DNA of 64,000 bases from JAHDCJ01 sp039028895 (GTDB lineage: Bacteria > Bacteroidota > Bacteroidia > Chitinophagales > Saprospiraceae): positions 1 to 64,000 of the forward strand of contig JBCCHF010000036.1 in NCBI GenBank assembly GCA_039028895.1. Reading direction: 5' to 3'. Of the stretch, positions 17,837-26,222 are shown piece by piece; the first letter of the stretch is position 1; every line of letters starts with the position of its first letter. The translations under genes were made by a program, and so were the position numbers. The notes beneath the pieces were generated by a model. It was not told the DNA's origin and ran no database searches. It saw only the letters and a program-made list of their open reading frames with translations.

Positions 17837-17945
17837 GCTCCCTGCGGTCGCTCAATTGTTGTCGGCTTCGCCTTACTGTTTTGCTCCCTTTGGTCGCGAT
17901 TGCTGTCGCTTACTTGTTTACGCTAGGGGCGTATTATTCTGGCCT
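17837..17945 (-). repeat. Dispersed intergenic repeat, family 1 (copy B, left inverted arm)
   Basis: Read on the minus strand this contains AAGTAAGCGACAGCAA (17900-17915) and a 42-bp block (17856-17897) that recurs in inverse orientation at 18835-18876 with one mismatch. It includes GCGAAGC (minus strand, 17865-17871) and a GGCCTTCGGCC palindrome at the right end. Copies B and C flank the two small genes at 17961-18739. Confidence 0.9.
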
Positions 17946-17960
17946 TCGGCCAATTGATTA

Positions 17961-18317
17961 TTATAGAGTGAGGATGGCAAACTTTCCCAGGTATTTCATG
18001 GAGCATCCTTCTGGGTGATCTAGGTGGTTAGGGGCGTAGATGCAGATAGCGTTGTTGAAATGTTGTTCTTCTTTAATTTGGCTTAACCACTGTTCGGCGT
18101 AGGAGCTTTCTGATAGTAAAATTCTAATTACTTTTGGCGATTCTTCATAAACTGCTTCAATGAAACCTGGTTCGATATCGAATAACTGAGTTTCTTTCAT
18201 TAAATCAGAAGGGATATAATCGCCATCCTCAGTAAATCCAGGGTCAATAAATGCTCGCATCTCTTCGAATGAAGCGAATTTGTTTTTGGCAACAAAAACA
18301 TATACCCAGCTCATCAT
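17961..18317 (-). CDS. Small protein resembling the Imm22 immunity family
   Basis: This 118-residue soluble protein has the pattern W-x-Y-V-F-V followed by FASFEEMRAFID, DGDYIPSDLMKE and a short acidic segment ending in EAVYEE. This is how I remember Imm22 (DUF4284) immunity proteins of polymorphic toxin systems beginning: an aromatic strand, an EEL/EEM helix, then the EDGDxIPSxF/L motif. The match is by eye, so it is tentative. Its start overlaps the stop of the 141-residue gene (ATGA), indicating translational coupling. No toxin gene is nearby. The pair is enclosed by inverted repeats. Confidence 0.6.
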   Translation of the reverse strand: MMSWVYVFVAKNKFASFEEMRAFIDPGFTEDGDYIPSDLMKETQLFDIEPGFIEAVYEESPKVIRILLSESSYAEQWLSQIKEEQHFNNAICIYAPNHLDHPEGCSMKYLGKFAILTL

Positions 18318-18739
18318 TCAGGTTTTTTCTTTTTTATGATCATTACAAAACTTGCAATGGCATCTCCGTAAAGGATAACCATCAAATCAGATAAGGTGTA
18401 TGAACTTTGGCTTTGAGAATCGTTGTTCAATTCCTCAATACTTTCAAACCTTCGATCTAGGTGATCATTGATCTCTGAATGGAATTTGCCTATCACCTCA
18501 ACACCATGGATCGCAATTTTTGAAGGCCTGTAAAAGGCAATTCCTGTAACAAGCTTTTCTGTAATTTTTACCCTGCTGCCTTCATGGTCTTTTATCATCC
18601 ATTCCTCCTCTTCTTCACCCTCTTTGATCACCTGAGCTATAATCCCCTTCTCTATCAGGATCGCCTTTTCCTGCCCCAACTTTATTGGTAAATCAGAAAA
18701 TTGATCATCCCACTTATAAAATCGTTTTTGTATCAACAT
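18314..18739 (-). CDS. Hypothetical protein, 141 residues, coupled to the Imm22-like gene
   Basis: I do not recognise this protein. It is 141 residues, soluble, with an acidic run (EGEEEEEW) near residue 60 and a C-terminal segment ending in a Lys cluster (IIKKKKPE). The hydrophobic stretch LMVILYGDAIASFVMII just before that cluster could be a short amphipathic or membrane-associated helix. It is the first gene of a two-gene operon whose second member overlaps it by four bases. Its position in a repeat-flanked cassette suggests an accessory function, possibly with the Imm22-like neighbour. Confidence 0.7.
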   Translation of the reverse strand: MLIQKRFYKWDDQFSDLPIKLGQEKAILIEKGIIAQVIKEGEEEEEWMIKDHEGSRVKITEKLVTGIAFYRPSKIAIHGVEVIGKFHSEINDHLDRRFESIEELNNDSQSQSSYTLSDLMVILYGDAIASFVMIIKKKKPE

Positions 18740-18787
18740 AAATCTTCAATAATCCAAAGTACAAATTGAGGAAAGTCCGAAACAATA

Positions 18788-18903
18788 CACCAACGGCGTA
18801 AGCAAGTAAGCGACAGCAAGGAGCGACAACAGTTGCGACCCAAGGGAGCAAAACAGTAAGGCGAAGCCGACAACAAGTAAGTGTGCAAAGCGAACGACAA
18901 AAG
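18788..18903 (+). repeat. Dispersed intergenic repeat, family 1 (copy C, right inverted arm)
   Basis: Contains AAGTAAGCGACAGCAA (18804-18819) and the 42-bp block 18835-18876, which is 41/42 identical to the reverse complement of 17856-17897. It includes GCGAAGC at 18861-18867. It runs right up to the stop codon of the GHMP kinase gene. Confidence 0.9.
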
Positions 18904-19824
18904 TCAAACCTCCATCACCACCAAAGTTCCATCAGGCAGATTAGCTGTTCCGTTATCAATTTTCGGTGCATAACCCAGGAAGTAACCTCCACCTCCGGCG
19001 CCACAGATTTTCAGGTAAAATTCGCCAGACTCCAGTCCTTTTTGCCAGATCCTTTCGAAACCTTCGGGAATCATTGGTTTAAAGTGTTCAAGTTGGAACT
19101 GGGAGATGGCCAACCAGGCTTCTTCGAAAGCCGGTATGTCGTTAACCAAAAAGGAAATTACTGCTGATTCGTTAAAAGGATTGAGTTGCTCATCGATCAG
19201 TCGTCGATAATCGGGATTCTCACAGCGTTCCAGAAACAAATTGACGAGAGGACCAGTTTTTCGCTGAATCCCTGTGTCGAGTAAGAAAATGACGCCGTTT
19301 TCGCCAGAAAATTCGGGTAAGCTGACTACCTCTGCTTCACTTCTTGACAATAAAAGCAATGGCTTGTTGAGGTAGCAGATTAGCGGATCTACTCCGGAAC
19401 TTGAACCATGAAAATGACTTTCCAACAAGGCAAACAAGTGGCGGAGTTCATTGAGGTCCATGTCAGAAATCATATCTGGTTTGCCAAACTCGTAAACTAC
19501 ACCGGCGCATAAAGCCCCTGAACTTCCTAGCCCATAGCCCTGAGGAATATTGGATTTGAAGTAAAGTCCAGAATCTATTTTTGACTTAAATCGTTGTATG
19601 TCAATTGACTGGAATGGTTTTTGGGTAGGTGACTTGTGTTGAATGTAATCAGCGAATTGCTTTAATGATTCTTTTGAATTAAAATCCTCCGGTTGTATCG
19701 GTGTTTCGTAAATCCATTGACCGCCATAATGCGGATAAGGAATGGCGAAGCCCTTAGAGCCAATGACTATGGCGTGCTCCCCAAGCAGCAGTAATTTTGA
19801 AGAGAAAAGTAGTCTGCGTTCCAC
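18904..19824 (-). CDS. GHMP kinase, mevalonate-kinase-like
   Basis: The 306-residue protein has the GHMP N-terminal motif SSKLLLLGEHAIV (8-20), the phosphate-binding loop PQGYGLGSSGAL (94-105), a second motif HGSSSGVDPLI near 155 and the C-terminal CGAGGGGYFLGYA near 283. The opening GEHAVV-like motif is characteristic of mevalonate kinase, and the length fits. The expected role is ATP-dependent phosphorylation of mevalonate in isoprenoid synthesis, the route used by many Bacteroidota. Another GHMP kinase of the pathway cannot be excluded. It is divergent from the CotH gene and abuts a family 1 repeat at its 3' end. Confidence 0.8.
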   Translation of the reverse strand: MERRLLFSSKLLLLGEHAIVIGSKGFAIPYPHYGGQWIYETPIQPEDFNSKESLKQFADYIQHKSPTQKPFQSIDIQRFKSKIDSGLYFKSNIPQGYGLGSSGALCAGVVYEFGKPDMISDMDLNELRHLFALLESHFHGSSSGVDPLICYLNKPLLLLSRSEAEVVSLPEFSGENGVIFLLDTGIQRKTGPLVNLFLERCENPDYRRLIDEQLNPFNESAVISFLVNDIPAFEEAWLAISQFQLEHFKPMIPEGFERIWQKGLESGEFYLKICGAGGGGYFLGYAPKIDNGTANLPDGTLVVMEV

Positions 19825-19900
19825 GGCCGCAATGTACGAATTATCTGAATTTGCGGTAAGCGGAATATTACAAGTCGAGACATCGTATTACAAAAATGCT

Positions 19901-19908
19901 TACATTTG
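19901..19908 (+). promoter_or_regulatory. Bacteroidota -7 element (TACATTTG) before the CotH gene
   Basis: TACATTTG matches TAnnTTTG and overlaps an in-frame TTG at 19906. A start site around 19914 would exclude that TTG and favours the ATG at 19930. Confidence 0.45.
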
Positions 19909-19929
19909 ATCGTGCGATCTAACCCTGAG

Positions 19930-22287
19930 ATGGACACAATAGTCAACGTAAAGTCGCGCTCTGCAAAGGTGTCGAGCCCCAAGTTTTATCTAAGCATCCT
20001 GTTTGGCCTGCTCTTCTTTTTGCCAGTGAAAAGCCAAAATGATCTCTTGCGGGTTGAGTTTTCGGAGGCTGCTGGTTACTACCAAAATTCCTTTTATCTC
20101 AAGTTGTACTCCCCTGATACTGATGCGGTCATCAGGTATACTACTGATGGTTCTGAACCAGGTCGAAAATCAACCCGATTCAGGAAGTCGATTCGTATTA
20201 GGAAAACTACTGTGGTTAGAGCCAGGGCTTATGATGGTTCTCAGAAAGGTGAAGTTAATACCTCTACTTTTATCATAGGTCAGCAGACGTCTTTCCCTGT
20301 CGTTTCCATTGCTGTTGATCCTGACTTGCTCTTTAATGAAGAAAAAGGACTATTCAAAACCGGGAATTCTGCAGATACACTCTTCCCGTTTTACGGGTCT
20401 AATTTTTGGTCAAGGAAAGAGGTTGCCATCCATACAGAGCTGTTTGAAACAGATGGCACAAGAGTATTGAGTATTCCTACCGGAATGCGCATTTTTGGAG
20501 GTCTCAGTCGACTTTTTCCTCAAAAGTCAATGGCGATTGTAGCCAGAGATAAATACGGACCTAAGCGGATTGAATACCCTGTATTCCCTTATCTCGATCA
20601 GAAGAAATTCAAATACTGGGTTTTGCGGAATTCCGGATCTGATTTTGGGAAATCTCATTTAAAAGATGCCTACATCACTTATTTACTCAGAGATTTCGAT
20701 GTAGAAACCCAGGCCTTCCGTCCTGCACATACCTTTATTAATGGTAAGTACTGGGGTATTTATAATATCAGAGAAAAGGTCAATCGGTTTTTTATCGCTT
20801 CCCACTCCGAGTACCATAAGGATAGTGTCGAATTGATCGAACATCGGTTTAAAGTCAATCGAGGAAATGGCAGGCATTATCGCGAAATGCTCAGGTTTCT
20901 CGAAAAAAATGATATTTCGGAACCCCACAATTACGAACGACTCCAGACGATGATGGAAGTTGAGAGTTTTATCGATCATCAGATAGCCGAGATTTATATC
21001 GACAATAAGGATGCTGGTGGTAATATCAAGTTTTGGAGACCTAATAAGCCTGATGGCCGTTGGCGCTGGATCCTTTACGATACTGATTGGGGGATGGGTC
21101 TTCACGACCGAAAGTCATATCGCAACAATACCCTGGTACTGCATACTGATGAAGAAGGCGACAAATGGCCCAACCCGCCATGGAGTACTTTCCTTTTGAG
21201 AACCTTGTTGGAGAATGAGGACTTTGAAACCACTTTCGTAAATCGGTTTTGCGATCATATGAATGCTTCATTTGAACCAGAACATGCCCTTTCTGTATTG
21301 GATACAATGGTAAGAATGTATGATCCAGAAATACGGAAACATATCAAACGTTGGGAGCTCAGTAATTCCGCCAGGAACGCGCACTTAAGCCGTATGCGTA
21401 CATTCGTCAGGAAGAGGCCATCCTATATGCGCAATTTCCTGAGAAAGAAATTTGACCTTGGTAACGATGCAAAGCTGGAGGTTGTAAAGAATGGAGGGGG
21501 CGAGATCATGCTGAATGATAATCTGAATCTGAAGAAAACACATTTCTCTGGTTGGTATTTCGAAAACAGACCAGTGAAGCTAAGAGCCAAAGCTTATTAT
21601 GGATTTAAGTTTTCGCATTGGGAATTTGAAAATGGCGACACCGAACATTCACATGAAATTGAGATCCCGGTTGATACCTCAGGAACTCTGGTCATGGCTG
21701 TTTTCGAGGCATCTGTCAATCCATTGGCTGGTAAAATAATTTTCAATGAGGTTTCTGTTAATAACAAGGCCTCTGGAGATTGGGTAGAAGTTTTTAACAC
21801 TTCGAAAGAATATGTGAGCTTGTCTGATTGGTACTTCCTTGATGCCAAACACGAGTGGCGACTTCCGCCATACCGAATTGGGCCAAAGGGGTTTGTAGTG
21901 CTTTGCCAGGATACATCAGCTTTCAGAAAGGCATTTCCAGGTAGTCAGCCTTTGGTTGGAAATTTCCCGTTCGGTCTCAGCCGGATCAAAGAAAAACTCC
22001 AGTTGTTTACCGATATTGGGGCACCGATTGACAGCTTCAGTTATCTCAATAACGACTTTGATACGACATTTACCCTTAACCTGCTCCTCCCTACATTGGA
22101 CAATAGCGATTCAGATAACTGGGAAATACTAAAAGGCCCAGGTACACCACACGCTGAAAATCCATTTTTTGTTGCCAGCAAGGCCAGGAAACTGAAAAGT
22201 ACCCTCTTTACGATCCTTGGAGGGCTTGGATTAATATTCCTGATGCTAGTAGTCAATTTCAGTTACAAGCATTATCTACGTAGCTGA
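19930..22287 (+). CDS. CotH-kinase family protein with chitobiase-C-type and lamin-tail domains
   Basis: The 785-residue protein has a signal (FYLSILFGLLFFLPVKSQ) and a CHB_HEX_C-type domain (AVIRYTTDGSEPGRKSTRF). A CotH kinase domain follows, with the hallmark residues in SFIDHQIAEIYIDNKDAGGN and GRWRWILYDTDWGMGL. After it come a beta-rich segment and a lamin-tail-like domain (GKIIFNEVSVNNKASGDWVEVFN). A C-terminal hydrophobic helix (LFTILGGLGLIFLMLVVNF) with basic residues after it would anchor the protein in the inner membrane. CotH domains are atypical kinases that phosphorylate secreted proteins. The frame is open from a TTG at 19906, but a promoter element covers it, so ATG 19930 is preferred. 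Confidence 0.88.
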   Translation: MDTIVNVKSRSAKVSSPKFYLSILFGLLFFLPVKSQNDLLRVEFSEAAGYYQNSFYLKLYSPDTDAVIRYTTDGSEPGRKSTRFRKSIRIRKTTVVRARAYDGSQKGEVNTSTFIIGQQTSFPVVSIAVDPDLLFNEEKGLFKTGNSADTLFPFYGSNFWSRKEVAIHTELFETDGTRVLSIPTGMRIFGGLSRLFPQKSMAIVARDKYGPKRIEYPVFPYLDQKKFKYWVLRNSGSDFGKSHLKDAYITYLLRDFDVETQAFRPAHTFINGKYWGIYNIREKVNRFFIASHSEYHKDSVELIEHRFKVNRGNGRHYREMLRFLEKNDISEPHNYERLQTMMEVESFIDHQIAEIYIDNKDAGGNIKFWRPNKPDGRWRWILYDTDWGMGLHDRKSYRNNTLVLHTDEEGDKWPNPPWSTFLLRTLLENEDFETTFVNRFCDHMNASFEPEHALSVLDTMVRMYDPEIRKHIKRWELSNSARNAHLSRMRTFVRKRPSYMRNFLRKKFDLGNDAKLEVVKNGGGEIMLNDNLNLKKTHFSGWYFENRPVKLRAKAYYGFKFSHWEFENGDTEHSHEIEIPVDTSGTLVMAVFEASVNPLAGKIIFNEVSVNNKASGDWVEVFNTSKEYVSLSDWYFLDAKHEWRLPPYRIGPKGFVVLCQDTSAFRKAFPGSQPLVGNFPFGLSRIKEKLQLFTDIGAPIDSFSYLNNDFDTTFTLNLLLPTLDNSDSDNWEILKGPGTPHAENPFFVASKARKLKSTLFTILGGLGLIFLMLVVNFSYKHYLRS

Positions 22288-22412
22288 TGTGGAAATTCCT
22301 GTTAATATTTTAAATTTAATTACCGTTTAGGTAACATTTTCTGATAAATACGTACAAACGTTAAATGGCGGTTAGTATTATCCTCATTTCCGTCTCAAGT
22401 TTTAAATTGCAC

Positions 22413-22420
22413 TATCTTTG
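22413..22420 (+). promoter_or_regulatory. Bacteroidota -7 element (TATCTTTG), nearly leaderless
   Basis: TATCTTTG ends 7 bases before the ATG at 22428, so transcription starting about 7 bases downstream would give a leaderless or near-leaderless mRNA for the phosphatase-family gene. Confidence 0.6.
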
Positions 22421-22427
22421 CTTTTAA

Positions 22428-23411
22428 ATGCTCGGGAAATCGATAAATATATTTATTCAATACCTCATTGCTGCGCTGATCATTCTCGCAACAGTGTTTT
22501 GTGTTTTCCCGCTTGACTACCTGGTTTACAAGGTCGGCGGCCAGTATACCGTACACGTTATGCTGGCTTTTTTCGGACTTGGTTTCGTATTCTTACTGCT
22601 CCGGAATAAAGAACTGATGTATGTCAGTTTTATTTGCTGCGGCTTGATCTGCGCGTTCCTTCAAGATTCGTTTGATGACAATTTGCTGGGATCATTTTAT
22701 CCAAAACCAACTGAAGAAATGACTATGGATGTGGCGCATTTTAATGTGTCATCTTCAGAGTCAGACTACCAATCGACGGTAGAAACAATCCTTGAGACCA
22801 ATGCCGATATTGTTTCAATTCAGGAAGTCACTCCGGACTGGAATATGATGCTACAACAAGGGCTGAAAGAAGCTTACCCGTATAACAAAACAGTGGTAAG
22901 GATTGATTTTCACGGCATGGCGGTTTACTCAAAGTTTCCTTTTGAACGCGTCGATACTTTCCACTTCCAGGATATCCCTAATATTTTTGGTAGTGTTAAA
23001 CCAGATAGCACAAGGGGTGAGGTATTTTTTGTGAGCTCACATATGACGCCGCCTCTTAACTACAAAGCTTATGAAAATCTGGGAAAACACCTCAAATTGA
23101 TCAGCGAATACGTCCGCAGTTTCAATGCCCCTGCATTTGCTATAGGTGATTATAACGTTGTGCCCTGGTCGGAGGAGATTAAATCCTTTCGTTCATCCGC
23201 TAACCTGATCAATGCCCGTAAAGACTTTACACCAGATATTACCTCGGCATCCATGCGTTTTTTCCAGAGCCCGATTGATCATATTTTCTTTTCCGATCAT
23301 TTCCAATGCCTCACTTTCAATAATATCGAAGGTACTTCTGCCAATCACCTCGGCATTTCTGGTCGTTTTCAGTTTAAGTTCAGTACACCACATGTTAAGG
23401 GATCGCTTTAA
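22428..23411 (+). CDS. Endonuclease/exonuclease/phosphatase-family membrane protein
   Basis: The 327-residue protein has about three N-terminal membrane helices (residues 8-90) and a C-terminal EEP domain. Family motifs visible are AHFNVSSSE (the xxxNV strand), ADIVSIQEVTPDW (catalytic Glu), FAIGDYNVVPWSEE (GDYN as the GDFN motif) and SPIDHIFFSDHF followed by ANHLGISGRF (the SDH-type His). The metal-dependent phosphoesterase site looks complete. With a membrane anchor, a lipid or cell-surface phosphodiester substrate is possible. Its last 20 bases overlap the dgkA start, so both are probably co-expressed. Confidence 0.88.
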   Translation: MLGKSINIFIQYLIAALIILATVFCVFPLDYLVYKVGGQYTVHVMLAFFGLGFVFLLLRNKELMYVSFICCGLICAFLQDSFDDNLLGSFYPKPTEEMTMDVAHFNVSSSESDYQSTVETILETNADIVSIQEVTPDWNMMLQQGLKEAYPYNKTVVRIDFHGMAVYSKFPFERVDTFHFQDIPNIFGSVKPDSTRGEVFFVSSHMTPPLNYKAYENLGKHLKLISEYVRSFNAPAFAIGDYNVVPWSEEIKSFRSSANLINARKDFTPDITSASMRFFQSPIDHIFFSDHFQCLTFNNIEGTSANHLGISGRFQFKFSTPHVKGSL

Positions 23412-23751
23412 GAGTTTCGGCTATGCATTCAAAGGCATGCGGCACCTGGTCATGCAAACGCCCAATGCCCGTATACACTTATTCTTTACCATTCTTGTAG
23501 TGGCAGCAGGTTTCTTTTTTGAAGTTTCCTTATCGGAATGGTGTGTTTTGGTGATCTGTATTGCGATGGTATTTGCGGCAGAAGCATTCAATTCTGCGTT
23601 AGAGGAACTAACTGACTTGGTTTCTCCTGAAATTCATCCTGTTGCCGGAAATGTGAAAGATCTCGCTGCCGGGGCTGTTTTATTCACGGCCATTGGAGCT
23701 GCAACTGTCGGTATTATTATTTTTCTGCCAAAGGTATTGGAGGTGTTTTGA
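23392..23751 (+). CDS. dgkA: Diacylglycerol kinase (DgkA)
   Basis: The 119-residue protein is a small integral membrane kinase with three hydrophobic helices. The family signature AAEAFNSALEELTDLVSPEIHPVAGNVKDLAAGAVL is broken only by conservative changes (Glu and Asn of EAFNSALE and KDLAAGAV). It phosphorylates diacylglycerol or undecaprenol in the inner membrane. The frame remains open upstream to 23212, but the residues there are the shadow of the preceding gene. The ATG at 23392 gives a start at the usual MLRDRFKSFGYAFKG. It overlaps the upstream gene by 20 bases, implying translational coupling. Confidence 0.92.
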   Translation: MLRDRFKSFGYAFKGMRHLVMQTPNARIHLFFTILVVAAGFFFEVSLSEWCVLVICIAMVFAAEAFNSALEELTDLVSPEIHPVAGNVKDLAAGAVLFTAIGAATVGIIIFLPKVLEVF

Positions 23752-23761
23752 TGGGGTCCAC

Positions 23762-23905
23762 CTCATCGCTAACCCTTCTCTTCCAGGAGAAGGGAATTAA
23801 CTGAAGTTACTTTTTCGGGCCTTATTAGGTGTACTCAAATCTGGTATTGTCTATACGGAGGAGGGAATTAGCTGAAATCGTCCCCCTCCAGTTGGAGGGG
23901 TTAGG
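23762..23905. repeat. Intergenic palindromic repeats, family 2
   Basis: Two hairpins: CCCTTCTC-ttccag-GAGAAGGG (23773-23794) and CCCCTCCA-GT-TGGAGGGG (23883-23900), with flanking TAACCC and GGTTAGGGG words. The same type of element recurs at 54.3 and 55.3 kb. It lies between convergent genes. Confidence 0.85.
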
Positions 23906-23911
23906 GGAGGT

Positions 23912-25690
23912 TTACTCAGGCTCCACATCAACGACTATTCGGCCATTGCGGTTAGCCAATTCCCAGGCGGTGTAGAATACGAGTCTTGCTACACGCTCCA
24001 TGCGATTGTAGTCTAATTTTTCGGCAGTATCGGTAGTGCGGTGATAATCTTTATGGGTGCCGCTAAAGAAGAAGGCAGCAGGTATCCCCTTTTCTGCAAA
24101 ATTATAATGGTCAGAGCGATAATAGAATCGATTAGGGTCGTCTTTGGCATTATAAGTATAATCAAGGTCGATTTGCAAATATTTGGCATTTGCAGCAGCG
24201 TTGATCTCGTGGAGTTCAGTGCTTAATCTGTCTGCCCCAATTACGTAAATGTAATCGATATCATCTTCGTGAGCTTTGTCCGCTCTTCCAATCATATCAA
24301 TATTGAGATTGGCGACTGCGTCATCGAGAGAGAGGAATGGTTGATCGGCGTAGTGCTCAGATCCTAAAAGCCCTTTTTCTTCTCCTGAAACAGCGATAAG
24401 CAGGACGGAACGTCTTGGTCCTTTGCCTTCGTTTTTGGCTTTGGAGAATGCCTGTGCGATCTCAAGTACAGCCGAAGTGCCTGAAGCATTATCGTCAGCA
24501 CCATTAAAAATTTCATCGCCTTTAACCCCTAGGTGATCGTAATGTGCTGTAATTATTATATGTTCATCACTTAATTCAGGATCACTGCCCTCAATATAGC
24601 CGAGCACATTATCACCAATGACCTCGATTTTTTCTTCTGCCTGTCGTAGTTCAAAGTCACAATTCAAAACGACGTGTTGCGGCTTTCCGGTTGTTTTGAT
24701 CTTGTCACGGGCATTTACAACCTTGTTGAATTTTTTGCCGATGATTTCTTTGGCCAAATCTGTTGAAATATAGGCGGAATTTGCAAACTCTTTTGCTGGA
24801 TCTTTAGAAGCAAGTCTCAGACGAGGTTCCGTTAAACGGAAAGTATAGCGACTGACATAAAAGGGTACATTACGCTCAATGAATAATACGGCTTTTACAC
24901 CCCGGTTTCGGGCAGCACGAAGCTTTGTCCGCCAGTTGAGCGCCCAATTTGAGAACTCACGGGTTCCGGTAATGTATGAAACACTATCTTCATTCATAGG
25001 TTCTCCCTGGTAAATGAGGATGACCTTATCCTGAACATCAACCCCTTCATAATCACTGTAAACCTCATCATCAACACCATATCCAAGGAAAATGACCTCT
25101 TCCTTTTCAATAAGGGGGCGGCTTCGATTTGATTTTGGGAAACAATAAAAATCTTTCATGTACTCGTAGACATTCCCATTAACGGTCATGCCTACATCTC
25201 CCCATTTTTCAGATACCAAAGGCAGATCCTGGAAATAGGTTGGTTCATCTCCAATAGCCGGAATACCATAACTTTCAAATTGCCTGGCGATATAAGTGGC
25301 TGCTTTTTTCTGACCTGGTTTCCCGGTTTCCCGGCCTTCCATTATGTCTGACGCCAGGATATAGACATGTTCCTTCATGTCTTCAGCCAAAATAGTAAGT
25401 GCTAATTCAGTCGGGTCGTCAACTTCGGGGCTTAGGGCTGCAAAACGGTCGTCACTTTCAACAGCATCAGCTGATTCCGGTTGTGGCTGCTCCGGAGTGG
25501 CCTCACCCAAGGTAGTTACTTCAGGCGTAATACCAGAGACTTTCGGTACGCCGGAACGGGCGATAATAGTAGTGTCATATACGAGACGATCCAGTTTTAC
25601 AATTGTGATAATGGTGTCGTACTGGACATTTTGCCCATAAGTACTGGCAGCGAATGCCAGGATAAGCAATAAGGAGAGAATCCTTTTCAT
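23912..25690 (-). CDS. Secreted M28-family zinc aminopeptidase
   Basis: The 592-residue protein has a signal peptide (LLLILAFAASTYGQ), an acidic linker (60-95) and an M28 peptidase domain interrupted by a PA-type insert. The zinc ligands are visible: H383 in TAHYDH, D399 or D400 in GADDNASG, E437/E438 in SGEEKG, D465 in NIDMIG and H550 in KDYHRTTDT. Both metals and the general base are therefore intact. The likely role is removal of N-terminal residues from peptides outside the inner membrane. No T9SS tail is seen, so a periplasmic location is likely. It is the last gene of a minus-strand run with rpiB (44-base gap) and the DUF2723 gene. Confidence 0.92.
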   Translation of the reverse strand: MKRILSLLLILAFAASTYGQNVQYDTIITIVKLDRLVYDTTIIARSGVPKVSGITPEVTTLGEATPEQPQPESADAVESDDRFAALSPEVDDPTELALTILAEDMKEHVYILASDIMEGRETGKPGQKKAATYIARQFESYGIPAIGDEPTYFQDLPLVSEKWGDVGMTVNGNVYEYMKDFYCFPKSNRSRPLIEKEEVIFLGYGVDDEVYSDYEGVDVQDKVILIYQGEPMNEDSVSYITGTREFSNWALNWRTKLRAARNRGVKAVLFIERNVPFYVSRYTFRLTEPRLRLASKDPAKEFANSAYISTDLAKEIIGKKFNKVVNARDKIKTTGKPQHVVLNCDFELRQAEEKIEVIGDNVLGYIEGSDPELSDEHIIITAHYDHLGVKGDEIFNGADDNASGTSAVLEIAQAFSKAKNEGKGPRRSVLLIAVSGEEKGLLGSEHYADQPFLSLDDAVANLNIDMIGRADKAHEDDIDYIYVIGADRLSTELHEINAAANAKYLQIDLDYTYNAKDDPNRFYYRSDHYNFAEKGIPAAFFFSGTHKDYHRTTDTAEKLDYNRMERVARLVFYTAWELANRNGRIVVDVEPE

Positions 25691-25734
25691 TTGGGTTTCG
25701 GTTTTCTTGATGACCAGGGATAGCCTGGCCTCAA

Positions 25735-26187
25735 CTAGCAGAAATCGTCAGACAGGTTGATCTTTCCAACTCTACGTGCATGACGGCCACCTTCAAACTC
25801 AGCATCGAGAAAGGCCTCTACCATCTTTACAGCTAATTCTTCTGAGACGAATCGACTCGGTAATGAAATGATATTGGCGTTATTATGTTGTCTTGCAAGG
25901 GCGGCCAACTCGATATTCCAACAAACAGCAGCACGAATGCCCTGGTGTTTGTTGGCAGTCATGGCTACCCCATTTCCTGATCCGCAAATGATGACCCCTA
26001 ATTCAGCTTTTTCATTTTCAATGGCATCAGCAACCGGATGAACAAAGTCTGGGTAATCGACACTGTCCAATGAATCTGTGCCCATGTTCAGTACGGGAAT
26101 TCCTCTTTTTTCAAGAAGTGCAATAATAGCATCCTTGTAAGGAAAGCCTGCATGGTCACATCCGATAGCAATAGTATTTACGGTCAT
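25735..26187 (-). CDS. rpiB: Ribose-5-phosphate isomerase B
   Basis: The 150-residue cytosolic protein shows GCDHAGF (D11, H12), the catalytic cysteine C68 in VIICGSGNGVAMTANK, and ARQHNNANIISLPSR, all RpiB/LacAB signatures. It interconverts ribose 5-phosphate and ribulose 5-phosphate in the pentose phosphate pathway. Full length for the family. It sits between the DUF2723 gene (35 bases upstream) and the M28 peptidase gene, probably in one transcript. Confidence 0.95.
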   Translation of the reverse strand: MTVNTIAIGCDHAGFPYKDAIIALLEKRGIPVLNMGTDSLDSVDYPDFVHPVADAIENEKAELGVIICGSGNGVAMTANKHQGIRAAVCWNIELAALARQHNNANIISLPSRFVSEELAVKMVEAFLDAEFEGGRHARRVGKINLSDDFC

Positions 26188-26222
26188 CTTTGTTCTCTTA
26201 ATTGAGAGTGAGAAAACGGGAC

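Noticed and set aside
18314..18739. A toxin for the Imm22-like protein
   Set aside because: The neighbour is small with a Lys-rich end but no nuclease, deaminase or pore motif and no secretion tail, so a toxin role is not supported.
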